Shown here: positions 24,773 to 33,571 of the stretch, in pieces
Position numbering within the stretch: the first letter of the stretch is position 1
Layout: each line of letters begins with the position of its first letter
Origin: Planctomycetota bacterium
Lineage (GTDB): Bacteria; Planctomycetota; Phycisphaerae; WQYP01
Assembly (NCBI GenBank): GCA_021790475.1
Contig: JAJYDU010000006.1
Location: 1-40,821, forward strand
Direction of reading: 5' to 3'
DNA: 40,821 bases
Program-made: the position numbers and the translations under genes
Notes under the pieces: generated by a model
Databases searched by the model: none
What the model saw: only the letters and a program-made list of their open reading frames with translations
What the model was told of the DNA's origin: nothing

Positions 24773-25878
24773 TGGTCCCAACCCCGCGCGATAACCTCAG
24801 ATAGTTTCAGCACTCCATCGACGGCCATCTCCCTGGCGGGCCGTACGATTGTCGCACCCGAGGTTTCCCGCCGGAGTACCAGACCTCTGTCGCCGCCGAG
24901 ATAGTCAATCAACTCCGGATGGTGCGAACAGAGCAGCGCCTGCGGCACCTGCCCGCCGCACGCATCGGCAAGCGCGATCAGCCAAGGTTGAATCTCGGCC
25001 AGCGCGACGTAATTGTCCGGTTCGTCGAGCAACAGCGTGTATCCTTGTCCCGCCGCCAAGCTGACCAGGGAGTACAGGGCGATCAACGCACGCTGTCCAT
25101 CAGAGATCTCGTCCAGCCGTAGTTCATAGCGTTCGCCGAACTGGTCGAACATGACCATTAAAGCCCGTGTGTCGCGACCAACCTTCTCCATTCGGATACC
25201 CCGGAAGCCCGCGACCACATCCTGCAACGCCTTCGTAAACTCGGGTACCAGTTCCTGTCGTTCCAGCAGTACGTGCCGATACCACGCCGCGAAATTATGG
25301 GCGTCCCGTTGCAAGACCGCATCTTCGGTTGACGATTCCGCCACGAAGCTGGCGGGATACAGGCCACAAACAATCACCTTGCGCATGAAATCCAGAAACC
25401 GTGTGAGCTTCGTGTTTTCGGGGCGTGAAGGCACGCGCGCCAGCGCGGACTCCGTCCAGTCGGCGCCGAACGTCGGCCCCTGGGTATGATCATCCCGGTA
25501 TAGATGCACTTCGCCAAGCTCAAAGATGAACAGCGGCTTGCCTTGCGATTCCAGGCTTTCCAGCGAGATCCGCGCCTTGCGGCTTGCCCGTTCGTGCTCG
25601 ACCTCCAGCCGATAGCGCATTTCATCTCCTTCCAGAACCGTATCCAGTTCGAACACCTGCTTGTCGCGTTTTTGCCAGCGCGTGAGCGTAGCGGTCAGAA
25701 AGGCCGCCTTGTCAGTAATCCTGGCTTCGCCGCTTAGCAGTTGTCTCAATGCGAATATCGCATCCAGCACGGATGTCTTGCCAACACCGTTGGGACCAAG
25801 CAGCAACGTCAGATCTTGAAGCTCGAGCTTGAAATTAACCAGACTTCTGTAGTTGTCTATGTAAAGGCGTTTGATCAT
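24769..25878 (-). CDS. AAA/ABC-like ATPase of a two-gene defence-type module
   Basis: The 369-residue protein is an AAA_21/RecF-like ATPase of the OLD/SMC style. It starts MIKRLYIDNYRSLVNFKLEL. Walker A is GPNGVGKT (28-35), the ABC signature is ISDGQRALI (about 258-266), Walker B is LLLDEPD (282-288), and the H-loop is CSHHPELID (about 317-325). The middle, about 90-230, has no recognised domain and no long coiled coil. Such ATPases sense infection or DNA and control a partner nuclease. The ATGA overlaps at both its ends, with a 97-codon fragment upstream and the TOPRIM-like gene downstream, imply one transcript. The exact system type is not identified. Confidence 0.8.
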   Translation of the reverse strand: MIKRLYIDNYRSLVNFKLELQDLTLLLGPNGVGKTSVLDAIFALRQLLSGEARITDKAAFLTATLTRWQKRDKQVFELDTVLEGDEMRYRLEVEHERASRKARISLESLESQGKPLFIFELGEVHLYRDDHTQGPTFGADWTESALARVPSRPENTKLTRFLDFMRKVIVCGLYPASFVAESSTEDAVLQRDAHNFAAWYRHVLLERQELVPEFTKALQDVVAGFRGIRMEKVGRDTRALMVMFDQFGERYELRLDEISDGQRALIALYSLVSLAAGQGYTLLLDEPDNYVALAEIQPWLIALADACGGQVPQALLCSHHPELIDYLGGDRGLVLRRETSGATIVRPAREMAVDGVLKLSEVIARGWDQ

Positions 25879-26168
25879 TGCAGCATCCTCTCTGGGGGCC
25901 GGGAGACATCATTATTCACCGCCTCTCCGGCAGCTTGTTTGACTTTGTATGTGTAATGACAATCGTTTTGACGGTTGCCGTCAAATTTTTCGTTGTCCGC
26001 AAAATCCGCGGTCTTCTCGTCCCAGTCCCGGAACCACGGATATTCGGCTATGGGCCGCTGGATTTTTTTGCCGCGGTATTTGGTCCATTTGAAGTTCGGC
26101 TCGTGATAGAGAACGCCGGCCTCCTTTCTAACGTTGGGCAAATCGGACGCCAAAACGGCGGGTGGCAC
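25875..26168 (-). pseudogene. Protein-like 97-codon frame, probable 3' remnant of a larger gene
   Basis: The frame from GTG 26168 to TGA 25875 has convincing composition: EAGVLYHEPNFKWTKYRGKK, then IAEYPWFRDWDEKTADFADN, then EKFDGNRQNDCHYTYKVKQA. It looks like the C-terminal end of a longer protein: there is no ribosome site, the phase stays open upstream to the end of ychF, and nothing precedes the block that looks like an N-terminus. Its stop overlaps the ATPase start as ATGA. The protein family is not recognised. Either the 5' part of a third module gene was lost when the island joined ychF, or this is an intact short protein; I favour the former. Confidence 0.5.
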
Positions 26169-26240
26169 ATTTCGTCGTTTGTTTGGCTGCTCCCGAAAAA
26201 ATTGCCGCTGCGTTAACTCTCGAGGATGGAGCCATCGCCA

Positions 26241-27335
26241 TCAAACGTTGAAAAGAAAGTGGACGATGTCGCCTTCCTGCAGCACGTAATTCTTGCCTTC
26301 CGAGCGCATTTTTCCCGCCGCGCGAATGGCCGCTTCGCTCTTGAGTACTTGCAAATCTGCAATATTGTACACTTCGGCCCGGATAAAGCCCTTCTCAAAG
26401 TCGCTGTGGATGACACCGGCCGCTTGCGGCGCCGTGGTTCCCTGGGCGATGGTCCAGGCGCGAATTTCTTTCGGGCCGGCGGTGAAAAAGCTCTGCAGAC
26501 CCAGCAGACGATACGCCTGGCGCGCCACCGCGTCCAGCGCCGGCTCCGGCAGCCCCAGGTCCTTGAGCATGGCCTGGCGGTCCTGATCCGTTAGTTCCGC
26601 CAGTTCCGCCTCCAGCTTGGCACATACCGGCGTCATCGCGCCGCCCTCATCGGCGGCCCGCCGCCGCACCACTTCGGCCAGCGGTCCGCGGCCATGTGGA
26701 TCCGACTCATCCACATTGGCGACATAGAGGACTTTTTTTGCGGTCAACATTCCCCAGGAACTGATGGCTTTGCGTTCTTCCGGTTTGTAACCAGCCAGAA
26801 GGGACCGCAGCGGTTTACCGCGCCGGAGCGATTCCGCGCACGCTTCCATCAGACCCAGGACCATTCCGGCTTCTTTACCGCCGGTGCGGGCGAGACGGCG
26901 GTGCTTATCGAGCGACTTTTCCAGTGTTTCCAGGTCGGCGAGCATCAATTCGGCGTCGCTGATATCGATGTCGCGCTGCGGATCAACACCGTGCTCCACA
27001 TGCAGTACTTCACCGTCTTGAAAGCAACGCACGACGTGTAAAATGGCGTCCACCTCACGGATATGGGCAAGAAACTTGTTGCCCAATCCTTCTCCGGAGC
27101 TGGCGCCGCGGACCAGGCCGGCGATATCCACCACTCGCAGCAGCGCCGGCACGATTTTTTCGGTTGCGATAAACTTGTTGATTTGCGCCAGGCGTTCATC
27201 CGGAACGCTTACCACGCCGACGTTTGGTTCAATGGTGGCAAAGGGGTAATTCGCCGCCAGCGCTCCCGCGTTGGTCAGGGCGTTAAACAGCGTGGACTTG
27301 CCCACATTGGGCAAACCGACGATACCAACCTGCAT
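26241..27335 (-). CDS. ychF: Redox-regulated ATPase YchF (Obg-like)
   Basis: The 364-residue protein is the universal Obg-like ATPase YchF/OLA1, which binds ribosomes and favours ATP over GTP. G1 is GLPNVGKS (7-14), the following [20 protein letters not shown] is typical, G3 is DIAGL, and the G4 position is N-V-D-E, the form linked to ATP specificity. A C-terminal TGS domain ends in [10 protein letters not shown], the usual last residues. ATG at 27335 is correct; an in-frame start at 27452 would translate the antisense of the tRNA-Lys gene. GGGAG lies about 13 nt upstream. The tRNA gene is 29 nt upstream on the same strand. Confidence 0.95.
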   Translation of the reverse strand: MQVGIVGLPNVGKSTLFNALTNAGALAANYPFATIEPNVGVVSVPDERLAQINKFIATEKIVPALLRVVDIAGLVRGASSGEGLGNKFLAHIREVDAILHVVRCFQDGEVLHVEHGVDPQRDIDISDAELMLADLETLEKSLDKHRRLARTGGKEAGMVLGLMEACAESLRRGKPLRSLLAGYKPEERKAISSWGMLTAKKVLYVANVDESDPHGRGPLAEVVRRRAADEGGAMTPVCAKLEAELAELTDQDRQAMLKDLGLPEPALDAVARQAYRLLGLQSFFTAGPKEIRAWTIAQGTTAPQAAGVIHSDFEKGFIRAEVYNIADLQVLKSEAAIRAAGKMRSEGKNYVLQEGDIVHFLFNV

Positions 27336-27364
27336 CAAAAAACCACTCCCAAAATAAGTGAAAC

Positions 27365-27437
<73 letters not shown>

Positions 27438-27450
27438 GGCTGCAATAGTC

Positions 27451-27478
27451 ATTTTAGACCGTCCCGCCGGAGGGTCAA
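27451..27478 (-). promoter_or_regulatory. Sigma-70 promoter of tRNA-Lys
   Basis: On the minus strand TTGACC (27478-27473) and TAAAAT (27456-27451) are 16 nt apart, ending 13 nt before the tRNA. It may also drive ychF. Confidence 0.7.
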
Positions 27479-27518
27479 GGCGGGACGCCGGGCCGGCCGG
27501 CGAGTATGCTTAATTGCG

Positions 27519-29597
27519 ATGAATACGCTGTATTTTCTTTCGCCGCAAGGTCCGGTGGCGCAACGGCTCCCTGATTTCCAACTGCGCCCCGAGCAGATTC
27601 AAATGGCGGCGGCGGTGGACCGGGCATTTGAGGAAGGCGGGCATCTGATCGTTGAAGCCGGCACGGGCGTTGGCAAATCGTTCGCCTACCTGGTTCCCGC
27701 CATTCGCCAGGTGATCCAACACGGTCGGCGTGTGGTAATTTCAACCCACACGATCAGTCTCCAGGAACAACTCGTGGAAAAGGACATTCCATTTCTACGG
27801 GCGGTCAGCGGCGAGGAATTTTCGGCTGTTTTGTGCAAGGGGCGATCCAATTACCTTTGTCTGCGCCGTTGCGAGCAGGCCCGCCAGAAAGTCGTGGACC
27901 TTTTTACGCAGCCGGCCCTGCTGGATGACTTGGATATGATCCAGCAATGGTCAAAAAACACCAGCGACGGTTCACTGTCCGATCTGCCGCGCCAACCCGC
28001 CTGGCAGGTGTGGGATAAAGTTTGCGCCGAGCACGGCAACTGTCTGGGACGGCGCTGTAAATTTTATGAGCCATGCTTTTACCAGGCGAGCCGGCGGCGT
28101 ATCCAGAACGGCCGGCTATTGATCTGCAATCACGCCCTGCTGTTTTCCGATCTGGCCGTGCGGCGCGCCGGATCGTCCATCCTGCCTGATTACGACCTGG
28201 TGGTGATCGACGAAGCACACACGATGGAAGCCGTCGCCGCCGATCATCTGGGGCTGAGCCTCGGCGAAACCCAGGTCATGCGTCTTCTGGGCAGCCTGTT
28301 TCAACCGCGCACGGGGCGCGGATTTCTGGCGAGTCTTCACCACGCCGATGCCCAAACCGCCGGGGAAGCCGTGGCCGACGCCCAGTACGTGGCCGAGAAG
28401 TTCTTTGATCATCTGGCTCTATGGAAACGCGAACAAGGGTCAGCCAATGGGCGCATCCGCCGGAAGGGGATTGTGGAAAACATCCTTTCCCCGGCTTTGC
28501 GGCGGGTGGAATGCGCCCTGCGGGCACTGGTCAATTCCCGCGAGCCGGGTGCGGGAAAAAGCGGTCCCATTCCTCCGCCGCTCGTGGACAATCCACAAGA
28601 AGGAAAGCCGCTGTCCGGTCCGGCCTATGAAATTGAAAAGGACCGCTTCGAACTGAACTCTCTGGCGGACCGCTGCGGCGGCCAGGCCTTGGCGCTCAAT
28701 ACTCTGCTCAATCAGGATCAGCCGGATGCGGTTTATTGGATGGAAGATCGGGGCCGCTCCACGCGGCGGCTTTCCCTGCACTTATGCCCGGTGGACGTGG
28801 CGGAGCATTTACGGGCCAATCTCTTCGATGCGCATAAATCCGTTGTCCTCACCAGCGCCACGCTGGCGATCGGCCGCCCGGGGGTGAAAACAAACAACCC
28901 GACGGGCGCGGCCCGGCCGGGTCCCTTTGCCTTTCTCCGCCGCCGCATCGGTTTGGACAAGGCCGGGGAATTGTTGCTCGGCTCGCCTTTTGATTACGCC
29001 AACCAGGTCACGCTGTACCTGGAAACCGGATTGCCCGCCCCGGATGAAAATGGCTTTGCCGAGCAGTCCATGCGGCGGGCGCTGCATTACCTGCGGCAGA
29101 CCGAAGGCCGGGCCCTGCTGCTTTTCACCAGCTATGCCGCCCTGGATCGGGCCGCGGCGATTCTCGAACCGGAACTGCAAAAGCTGGGCTATCCACTGCT
29201 GGTCCAGGGCCGCAGTCTCACGCGCAGCCAATTGCTGGCGCGCTTGCGCGGTCAGGATCACAGCGTGCTCCTGGGAACCGATTCCTTCTGGCAGGGAGTG
29301 GACGTGCCGGGCGCGGCGCTGGGCAACGTTATCATCACCCGCCTGCCCTTCGCCGTGCCGGACAAGCCCTTGATCGAAGCCCGTATGGAAGCGATTGAAA
29401 ACACCGGTGGAGATCCGTTTCAGGAATATTCCATACCGGAGGCGGTGATCAAGTTCAAGCAGGGATTCGGCCGGCTCATCCGCGCCAACCAGGACAAGGG
29501 CATTGTGGTGGTGCTTGATAAACGCATCGTTACCCGCCGCTACGGACGGTTGTTTCTTGACGCTCTGCCGGACTGCCGTGTGGAAAAAGTGCCGTGA
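27519..29597 (+). CDS. DinG/XPD-type ATP-dependent DNA helicase
   Basis: The 692-residue protein belongs to the DinG/XPD superfamily-2 helicases, which unwind DNA 5' to 3' with help of a [4Fe-4S] cluster. Motifs: QIQMAAAVDRAF (Q motif), Walker A EAGTGVGKS about residue 46, cluster cysteines in NYLCLRRCEQ and GNCLGRRCKFYEPC, DEAH box VVIDEAHTMEA, and the C-terminal half ending with GTDSFWQGVDVPG and KQGFGRLIR. Four spaced cysteines support an intact cluster. ATG at 27519 gives the standard N-terminus; the frame is open further left only because it crosses the ychF/tRNA region. It is transcribed away from tRNA-Lys and is followed by trpS, 87 nt later. Confidence 0.9.
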   Translation: MNTLYFLSPQGPVAQRLPDFQLRPEQIQMAAAVDRAFEEGGHLIVEAGTGVGKSFAYLVPAIRQVIQHGRRVVISTHTISLQEQLVEKDIPFLRAVSGEEFSAVLCKGRSNYLCLRRCEQARQKVVDLFTQPALLDDLDMIQQWSKNTSDGSLSDLPRQPAWQVWDKVCAEHGNCLGRRCKFYEPCFYQASRRRIQNGRLLICNHALLFSDLAVRRAGSSILPDYDLVVIDEAHTMEAVAADHLGLSLGETQVMRLLGSLFQPRTGRGFLASLHHADAQTAGEAVADAQYVAEKFFDHLALWKREQGSANGRIRRKGIVENILSPALRRVECALRALVNSREPGAGKSGPIPPPLVDNPQEGKPLSGPAYEIEKDRFELNSLADRCGGQALALNTLLNQDQPDAVYWMEDRGRSTRRLSLHLCPVDVAEHLRANLFDAHKSVVLTSATLAIGRPGVKTNNPTGAARPGPFAFLRRRIGLDKAGELLLGSPFDYANQVTLYLETGLPAPDENGFAEQSMRRALHYLRQTEGRALLLFTSYAALDRAAAILEPELQKLGYPLLVQGRSLTRSQLLARLRGQDHSVLLGTDSFWQGVDVPGAALGNVIITRLPFAVPDKPLIEARMEAIENTGGDPFQEYSIPEAVIKFKQGFGRLIRANQDKGIVVVLDKRIVTRRYGRLFLDALPDCRVEKVP

Positions 29598-29684
29598 CGG
29601 GCGAGGCGGGCGGGTAAGGGGGGTATATCGTTTACAAGTTTCCCGCGGCACGGATAATGCGCCGTAGATTGATCGGAGTATGAC

Positions 29685-30767
29685 ATGACGCCAACCGCGG
29701 AGAATCAATCCCAACCGCGCCTGCTTACCGGCGACACCCCCACCGGCCGCCTGCACCTGGGCCATTGGGTGGGTTCGCTGGAAAACCGCGTGCGGATGCA
29801 GGATCAATACGAGTGTTATTTCATCATCGCCAACGCCCACGCTTTCACCACGCGCGCCGATCAGCCCGATGAAATCCGCCAAAGCGTTCTGGACATCGCC
29901 GCCGATTATCTGGCCGCGGGCATTGATCCTCGCCGCAGCACCATTTTTGTGCAGTCTGAAATTCCCGCCATCGCCGAACTCACGTTTTTCTTCGCCATGC
30001 TCGTGCCCTTCGGCCGCCTGATGCGAAATCCCACCCTGAAAGACGAAATCCGCGATAAGGGCCTGGGCGATAATTACAGTTTCGGTTTCCTCCTTTATCC
30101 CGTCGGCCAGATCGCCGACATTCTGGCCTTTCGGCCGCAACTGGTTCCGGTGGGGGAAGACCAGCTGGCGCACCTGGAATTGACCCGCGAAGTCGCCCGG
30201 CGGTTCAACCAGCTTTATTGCGGCGTAAACCCGCAAACCCGGGACGAGGATTGCCTCAAAGCCGGCGGCCTGTTTCCCATCATTGAACCCCGGCTCGGCC
30301 GCGTGCGCCGTCTGGTCGGCATCGGCCCGCCCAATGCCGCCGGCCAGTTGCTCAAGATGAGCAAATCGCTCCACAACGCCATTTTCATCAGTGACGATCC
30401 GGACGCGGTGCGAAAAAAAGTGATGGCGATGTATACCGACCCCAACCGCCGGCGCGCCGCCGATCCCGGCACGGTGGAAAACAACCCGCTTTGGATATTT
30501 CATGAAACCTTCAATCCGGATCAGAATTGGGTTCGCCAGGCCGAGGAAAAATACCGCGCCGGCGCCATCGGCGACGTGGAATGCAAGAAAAAACTTGTGG
30601 ATGTGCTGGTCGCGCTGATCGAACCGATGCGGCAACGGCGATTGGCCTTGGAAAAAGACCCGGGCCATGTGCTGGCGGTGCTGCGGGAGGGAACCGCCCG
30701 GGCCAACGCTCTGGCCGGGCAAACACTGCGCCTGGCCAAGGCGGCGCTGCGACAAAATTACCTTTAG
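29685..30767 (+). CDS. trpS: Tryptophanyl-tRNA synthetase
   Basis: The 360-residue class I synthetase charges tRNA-Trp. The HIGH motif reads HLGH in TPTGRLHLGHWVGSL (residues about 19-33) and the KMSKS loop is intact in LLKMSKSLHN (about 223-232). LLYPVGQIADIL and PVGEDQLAHLELTRE are the usual Trp-AMP pocket segments. Length is slightly above the usual 330-340. ATG at 29685 has GGAG 8 nt upstream. Confidence 0.95.
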   Translation: MTPTAENQSQPRLLTGDTPTGRLHLGHWVGSLENRVRMQDQYECYFIIANAHAFTTRADQPDEIRQSVLDIAADYLAAGIDPRRSTIFVQSEIPAIAELTFFFAMLVPFGRLMRNPTLKDEIRDKGLGDNYSFGFLLYPVGQIADILAFRPQLVPVGEDQLAHLELTREVARRFNQLYCGVNPQTRDEDCLKAGGLFPIIEPRLGRVRRLVGIGPPNAAGQLLKMSKSLHNAIFISDDPDAVRKKVMAMYTDPNRRRAADPGTVENNPLWIFHETFNPDQNWVRQAEEKYRAGAIGDVECKKKLVDVLVALIEPMRQRRLALEKDPGHVLAVLREGTARANALAGQTLRLAKAALRQNYL

Positions 30768-31033
30768 TTAATGCGTGTGTGAGAAAATATTGTGCTGCCG
30801 TCGTCGGCTCCCGCGGTACTCCCTGTCAACTGGGCGCAAAATTGGCGCCGCGTATCATTAAGCTGAAGGTGTCCTGCACCGTGCGGATGGGATAACCTGC
30901 CATAATGTTTCAATCTTGAAATGCGCGCGGTATATAGCGGTATATACTGGTCTGCCGGGACCTTAGGTTTCGCAATCAGGCGATCGCCTATTCCCGGAGC
31001 CGGTATGTCGCGCCATGCGCAAGGGAATCACCC

Positions 31034-31483
31034 GTGAATCTGGAATGTTCCATATCCATTCGCGTGCGCTATGTCGAATGCGATGCGATGGGTTATCTGC
31101 ATCATTCGCATTATCTGCCCTATTTTGAAATGGGGCGCACGGAACTGCTGCGCCAGTCCGCAATGAGTTACCGCGAGCTGGAGGAACAAGGTGTCTTCTT
31201 CGTAGTGGTGCGGATCAGCGCGGCGTTCCGGAAACCGGCGCGGTACGACGACGAACTGACATTGAAAACAAAAATCATCCGGCAAACGCATGTGCGCATC
31301 GACCATTCGTATGAACTGGTTCACGTCCACAGCGGGCAACTCCTGTGCACCGCTGAGAGTTCCATCGCCTGTGTGGACCGGGCGGGAAAGGTAATTCCGA
31401 TACCGGCAACGCTCGCCGGCGATTTCCAGGCACGCCGCGTTACGGGCGTCAACGTCCCCGCCGGCAAGCCGGCGGCTATATGA
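31034..31483 (+). CDS. 4-hydroxybenzoyl-CoA-type (hotdog) acyl-CoA thioesterase
   Basis: The 149-residue protein is a YbgC/4HBT thioesterase that hydrolyses acyl-CoA. It starts with a hotdog strand and active-site loop: RVRYVECDAMGYLHHSHYLP, with the catalytic Asp, then YFEMGRTELLRQSA on the central helix. It begins with GTG at 31034, AAGGGAA being about 7 nt upstream. The last codons, VPAGKPAAI, lie inside a dispersed hairpin repeat (31458-31500) that provides the stop. The enzyme's core is complete without them, so the repeat appears to have landed at the gene's end. Confidence 0.88.
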   Translation: MNLECSISIRVRYVECDAMGYLHHSHYLPYFEMGRTELLRQSAMSYRELEEQGVFFVVVRISAAFRKPARYDDELTLKTKIIRQTHVRIDHSYELVHVHSGQLLCTAESSIACVDRAGKVIPIPATLAGDFQARRVTGVNVPAGKPAAI

Positions 31484-31500
31484 AGGTGGAATCCCCGCAC
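31458..31500. repeat. Dispersed hairpin repeat, copy 3 (overlaps a gene end)
   Basis: CCGCCGGCAAGCCGGCGGCT (31458 onward) is identical to 10770-10789, and GTGGAATCCCCGCAC matches 10798-10812 with two changes. It contains the stop codon of the thioesterase gene at 31481-31483. Confidence 0.7.
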
Positions 31501-31658
31501 ATAACGCCCCGTCCGTATCGCCTCCTCCCGCTACTGTGCGAGTGGGGTATTTTTGGCCTAAGATTGTCTGTGGATACGGGCGGGGAAGAGCGCGGGGTGG
31601 AGGGCGGCATGCCCTTGCGCTTGCCCGCTCCCGAAAAAGCTTTTTACCGGTCCCGCTA

Positions 31659-31680
31659 CCCGCCTGCCGGCGGGCGGGGC
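31659..31680. repeat. Short GC-rich hairpin repeat, copy 2
   Basis: CCCGCCTGCCGGCGGGCGGG matches 5368-5388. It lies 28 nt before the radical SAM gene. A 12-bp palindrome, AAAAAGCTTTTT, sits just upstream near 31635-31646. Confidence 0.6.
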
Positions 31681-31707
31681 CATCGGAATTGACTGTTGGA
31701 TAACGCG

Positions 31708-32613
31708 ATGGCGGAACTTACAAAGAATCTCCATATATTACTCGATCCGGCCAACCGGCCGGCCTTCGCCGCCCACGAGCGGATATGGTCGAACCACCGT
31801 TACGTATACGCGGTGGTATCGCGGCGGAGTGGTGGAATCAGCATCGGCGTGAATCTGAATCCGAATAAGGTCTGCAATTTTGATTGCATTTATTGCAGCG
31901 TGGACCGGCGCATACCGGCGCCGCTGGAGAGTAATTCGCCCATGGATCCGGCCCTCCTGGAAACCGAACTGGAGCGAATGCTCACGCTGGTCCGATCCGG
32001 CGAAATTTTCCGGTTGGAACCCTTTGCCGGGATCGCGGCTGAACTTCGCCGGCTCAATGACGTGGCGTTTTCCGGCGACGGAGAACCAACCACCTGCCCG
32101 CAATTCCCCCGGTGCTGCCGCGTCGCGGCCGGTGTGTTGGAACGCGCCGGAATGGCCCACGTGAAAATTGTGGTGATTACCAACGCCACGATGTTTCGCC
32201 GCCCCGGTGTCCGCGAAGCTCTGGCGTTCCTGGACGCGCATCAAGGCGAAATATGGGCCAAACTCGACGCCGGAACGCCGGAATATTACCAGCTGGTGGA
32301 TCGTACCGGCATTGCCTTGGAGAAAGTGCTTGCCAATATTTTGTGGTGTGCCCGCCTGCGGCCCACCGTGATTCAAACCCTGCTGCTGCGGGTTCGCTCC
32401 GAGCCGCCTCCGGAAAGTGAAATCACCGCCTATATCCGGCGTCTGGGTGATATAATCCGCGGTGGCGGCCGGATCAAACTGGTGCAGCTTTACACCGTGG
32501 CCCGCCGGCCGGCGGAAGCGTACGCCGCGGCGCTGGCGCCGGAGCAGCTGCTGGCCGTCGCGGCGCGTCTGCGCAACGCGATGCCCGCTCTGGCGGTGGA
32601 GGTATATCCGTAA
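31708..32613 (+). CDS. Radical SAM family protein
   Basis: The 301-residue protein has the [4Fe-4S] radical-SAM motif C-x3-C-x2-C in NKVCNFDCIYCSVDRR (about residue 53) and the downstream GDGEPT motif (FSGDGEPTTCP), both normal in the family. The region GGISIGVNLNPNKVCNFDC is of the kind seen in the COG0731-like (TYW1-related) radical SAM group. The SAM-dependent reaction is unknown. ATG at 31708 is chosen over TTG at 31696. It precedes the kinase-fold gene by 21 nt on the same strand and may be in one operon with it and the ketosynthase. Confidence 0.85.
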   Translation: MAELTKNLHILLDPANRPAFAAHERIWSNHRYVYAVVSRRSGGISIGVNLNPNKVCNFDCIYCSVDRRIPAPLESNSPMDPALLETELERMLTLVRSGEIFRLEPFAGIAAELRRLNDVAFSGDGEPTTCPQFPRCCRVAAGVLERAGMAHVKIVVITNATMFRRPGVREALAFLDAHQGEIWAKLDAGTPEYYQLVDRTGIALEKVLANILWCARLRPTVIQTLLLRVRSEPPPESEITAYIRRLGDIIRGGGRIKLVQLYTVARRPAEAYAAALAPEQLLAVAARLRNAMPALAVEVYP

Positions 32614-32634
32614 AGGTTATATTTATATATATTT

Positions 32635-33534
32635 ATGAATGATATTGCCAGCCCCGCTCCCTCCCGCTCGTCCGATCTGCCGCCGCCCCGGCAAACGGGG
32701 CGCCGCCCGCCGGCGAGTTTTTTCGCGCTCGGCTGCCATGCGCCGCCCGAAGAGATTCAAAGCGGCGGGCGCCGCTACCGCCGGAGGCGGGTTTTCAAGC
32801 ACGATTTTTTCGCCGCCACGGGCCTTTATGAAGAGGTGAACCCCCATCCGGGAGCCGGCGGGATGGAGAACGCCCAAACTCCGTCGGCTCGCGGGATTGA
32901 TTCTCCCGCCACCGCCGGCGGCCAGGGCCAACAGGTAGTACTGAAAATTCAGCGAACCTATCCGCTTTTCGGGTTTCCGATGCAATGGCTGGGACGATTG
33001 GCCGCCCGGCACGAAACCGCTGTTTTCCGCAGACTCCAGGGAATCGCCGGAATTCCGGAATTCCTCGGTGAATTCGGTCCCACCGGTTACCTGCACGCCT
33101 TCGTCCCCGGGCGGGACCTTGGCCCGGCGGGCCAGCCCGACGCCGCCTTTTTCCAGGCGCTTTTTGAATTGCTTACCATGATCCACGCCCGGCATGTCGC
33201 CTACGTAGACACCAACAAGCGCGAGAATATTCTCCAGGGCGACGACGGCCGCCCCCATCTGATCGACTTTCAGATTTCTTTTATCGCCCGGCGCGGCGCG
33301 CGGGACAATTTTGCGGCCCGGTGGATTCTCCGGCGGCTGCAAGCGGAAGACTGGTATCACTACTACAAGCACAAAACCCGCCTGGCTCCGCAAATATGCA
33401 CGCCCGCGGATTTCCAGCGGGCCGGGAACCGCAGCTGGTATATTCGTCTGCATCGTCGCATCGCGCAGCCTGTGATTCGATGGAGACGGCGTTTCCTGGC
33501 CCGTTACAACAACCCGGCGCCCGGGCGTCGCTGA
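32635..33534 (+). CDS. Protein-kinase-fold (LPS-kinase-like) protein
   Basis: The 299-residue protein resembles the small kinase fold used for lipid A/heptose phosphorylation (KdkA/RIO-like). It has VVLKIQRT (the Lys of the N-lobe), HARHVAYVDTNKRENILQGD with the catalytic D-x-x-x-x-x-N loop, and HLIDFQISF, where D-F-G has become D-F-Q, as is common in such kinases. The N-terminal 100 residues are proline/arginine-rich with no fold seen. Its ATG at 32635 follows a run of A/T (TATATATATTT) without a Shine-Dalgarno. It ends 37 nt before the ketosynthase. Confidence 0.65.
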   Translation: MNDIASPAPSRSSDLPPPRQTGRRPPASFFALGCHAPPEEIQSGGRRYRRRRVFKHDFFAATGLYEEVNPHPGAGGMENAQTPSARGIDSPATAGGQGQQVVLKIQRTYPLFGFPMQWLGRLAARHETAVFRRLQGIAGIPEFLGEFGPTGYLHAFVPGRDLGPAGQPDAAFFQALFELLTMIHARHVAYVDTNKRENILQGDDGRPHLIDFQISFIARRGARDNFAARWILRRLQAEDWYHYYKHKTRLAPQICTPADFQRAGNRSWYIRLHRRIAQPVIRWRRRFLARYNNPAPGRR

Positions 33535-33571
33535 AGTTGCGGGAAGAACCGCAACCGTGCGGGAGTCGTAA

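Noticed and set aside
24230-25878. Naming the ATPase-TOPRIM pair as PARIS or Gabija
   Set aside because: Gabija's GajA fuses both domains and needs the helicase GajB; PARIS AriB is larger. Only the general architecture is shared, so no name was given.
28809-30755. A 648-codon open frame opposite dinG and trpS
   Set aside because: It is antisense to two certain genes and has no recognisable motifs; long antisense frames are expected at this GC content.
31480-31692. A 70-codon frame between the thioesterase and radical SAM genes
   Set aside because: It begins in one repeat and ends at another; composition is not protein-like.
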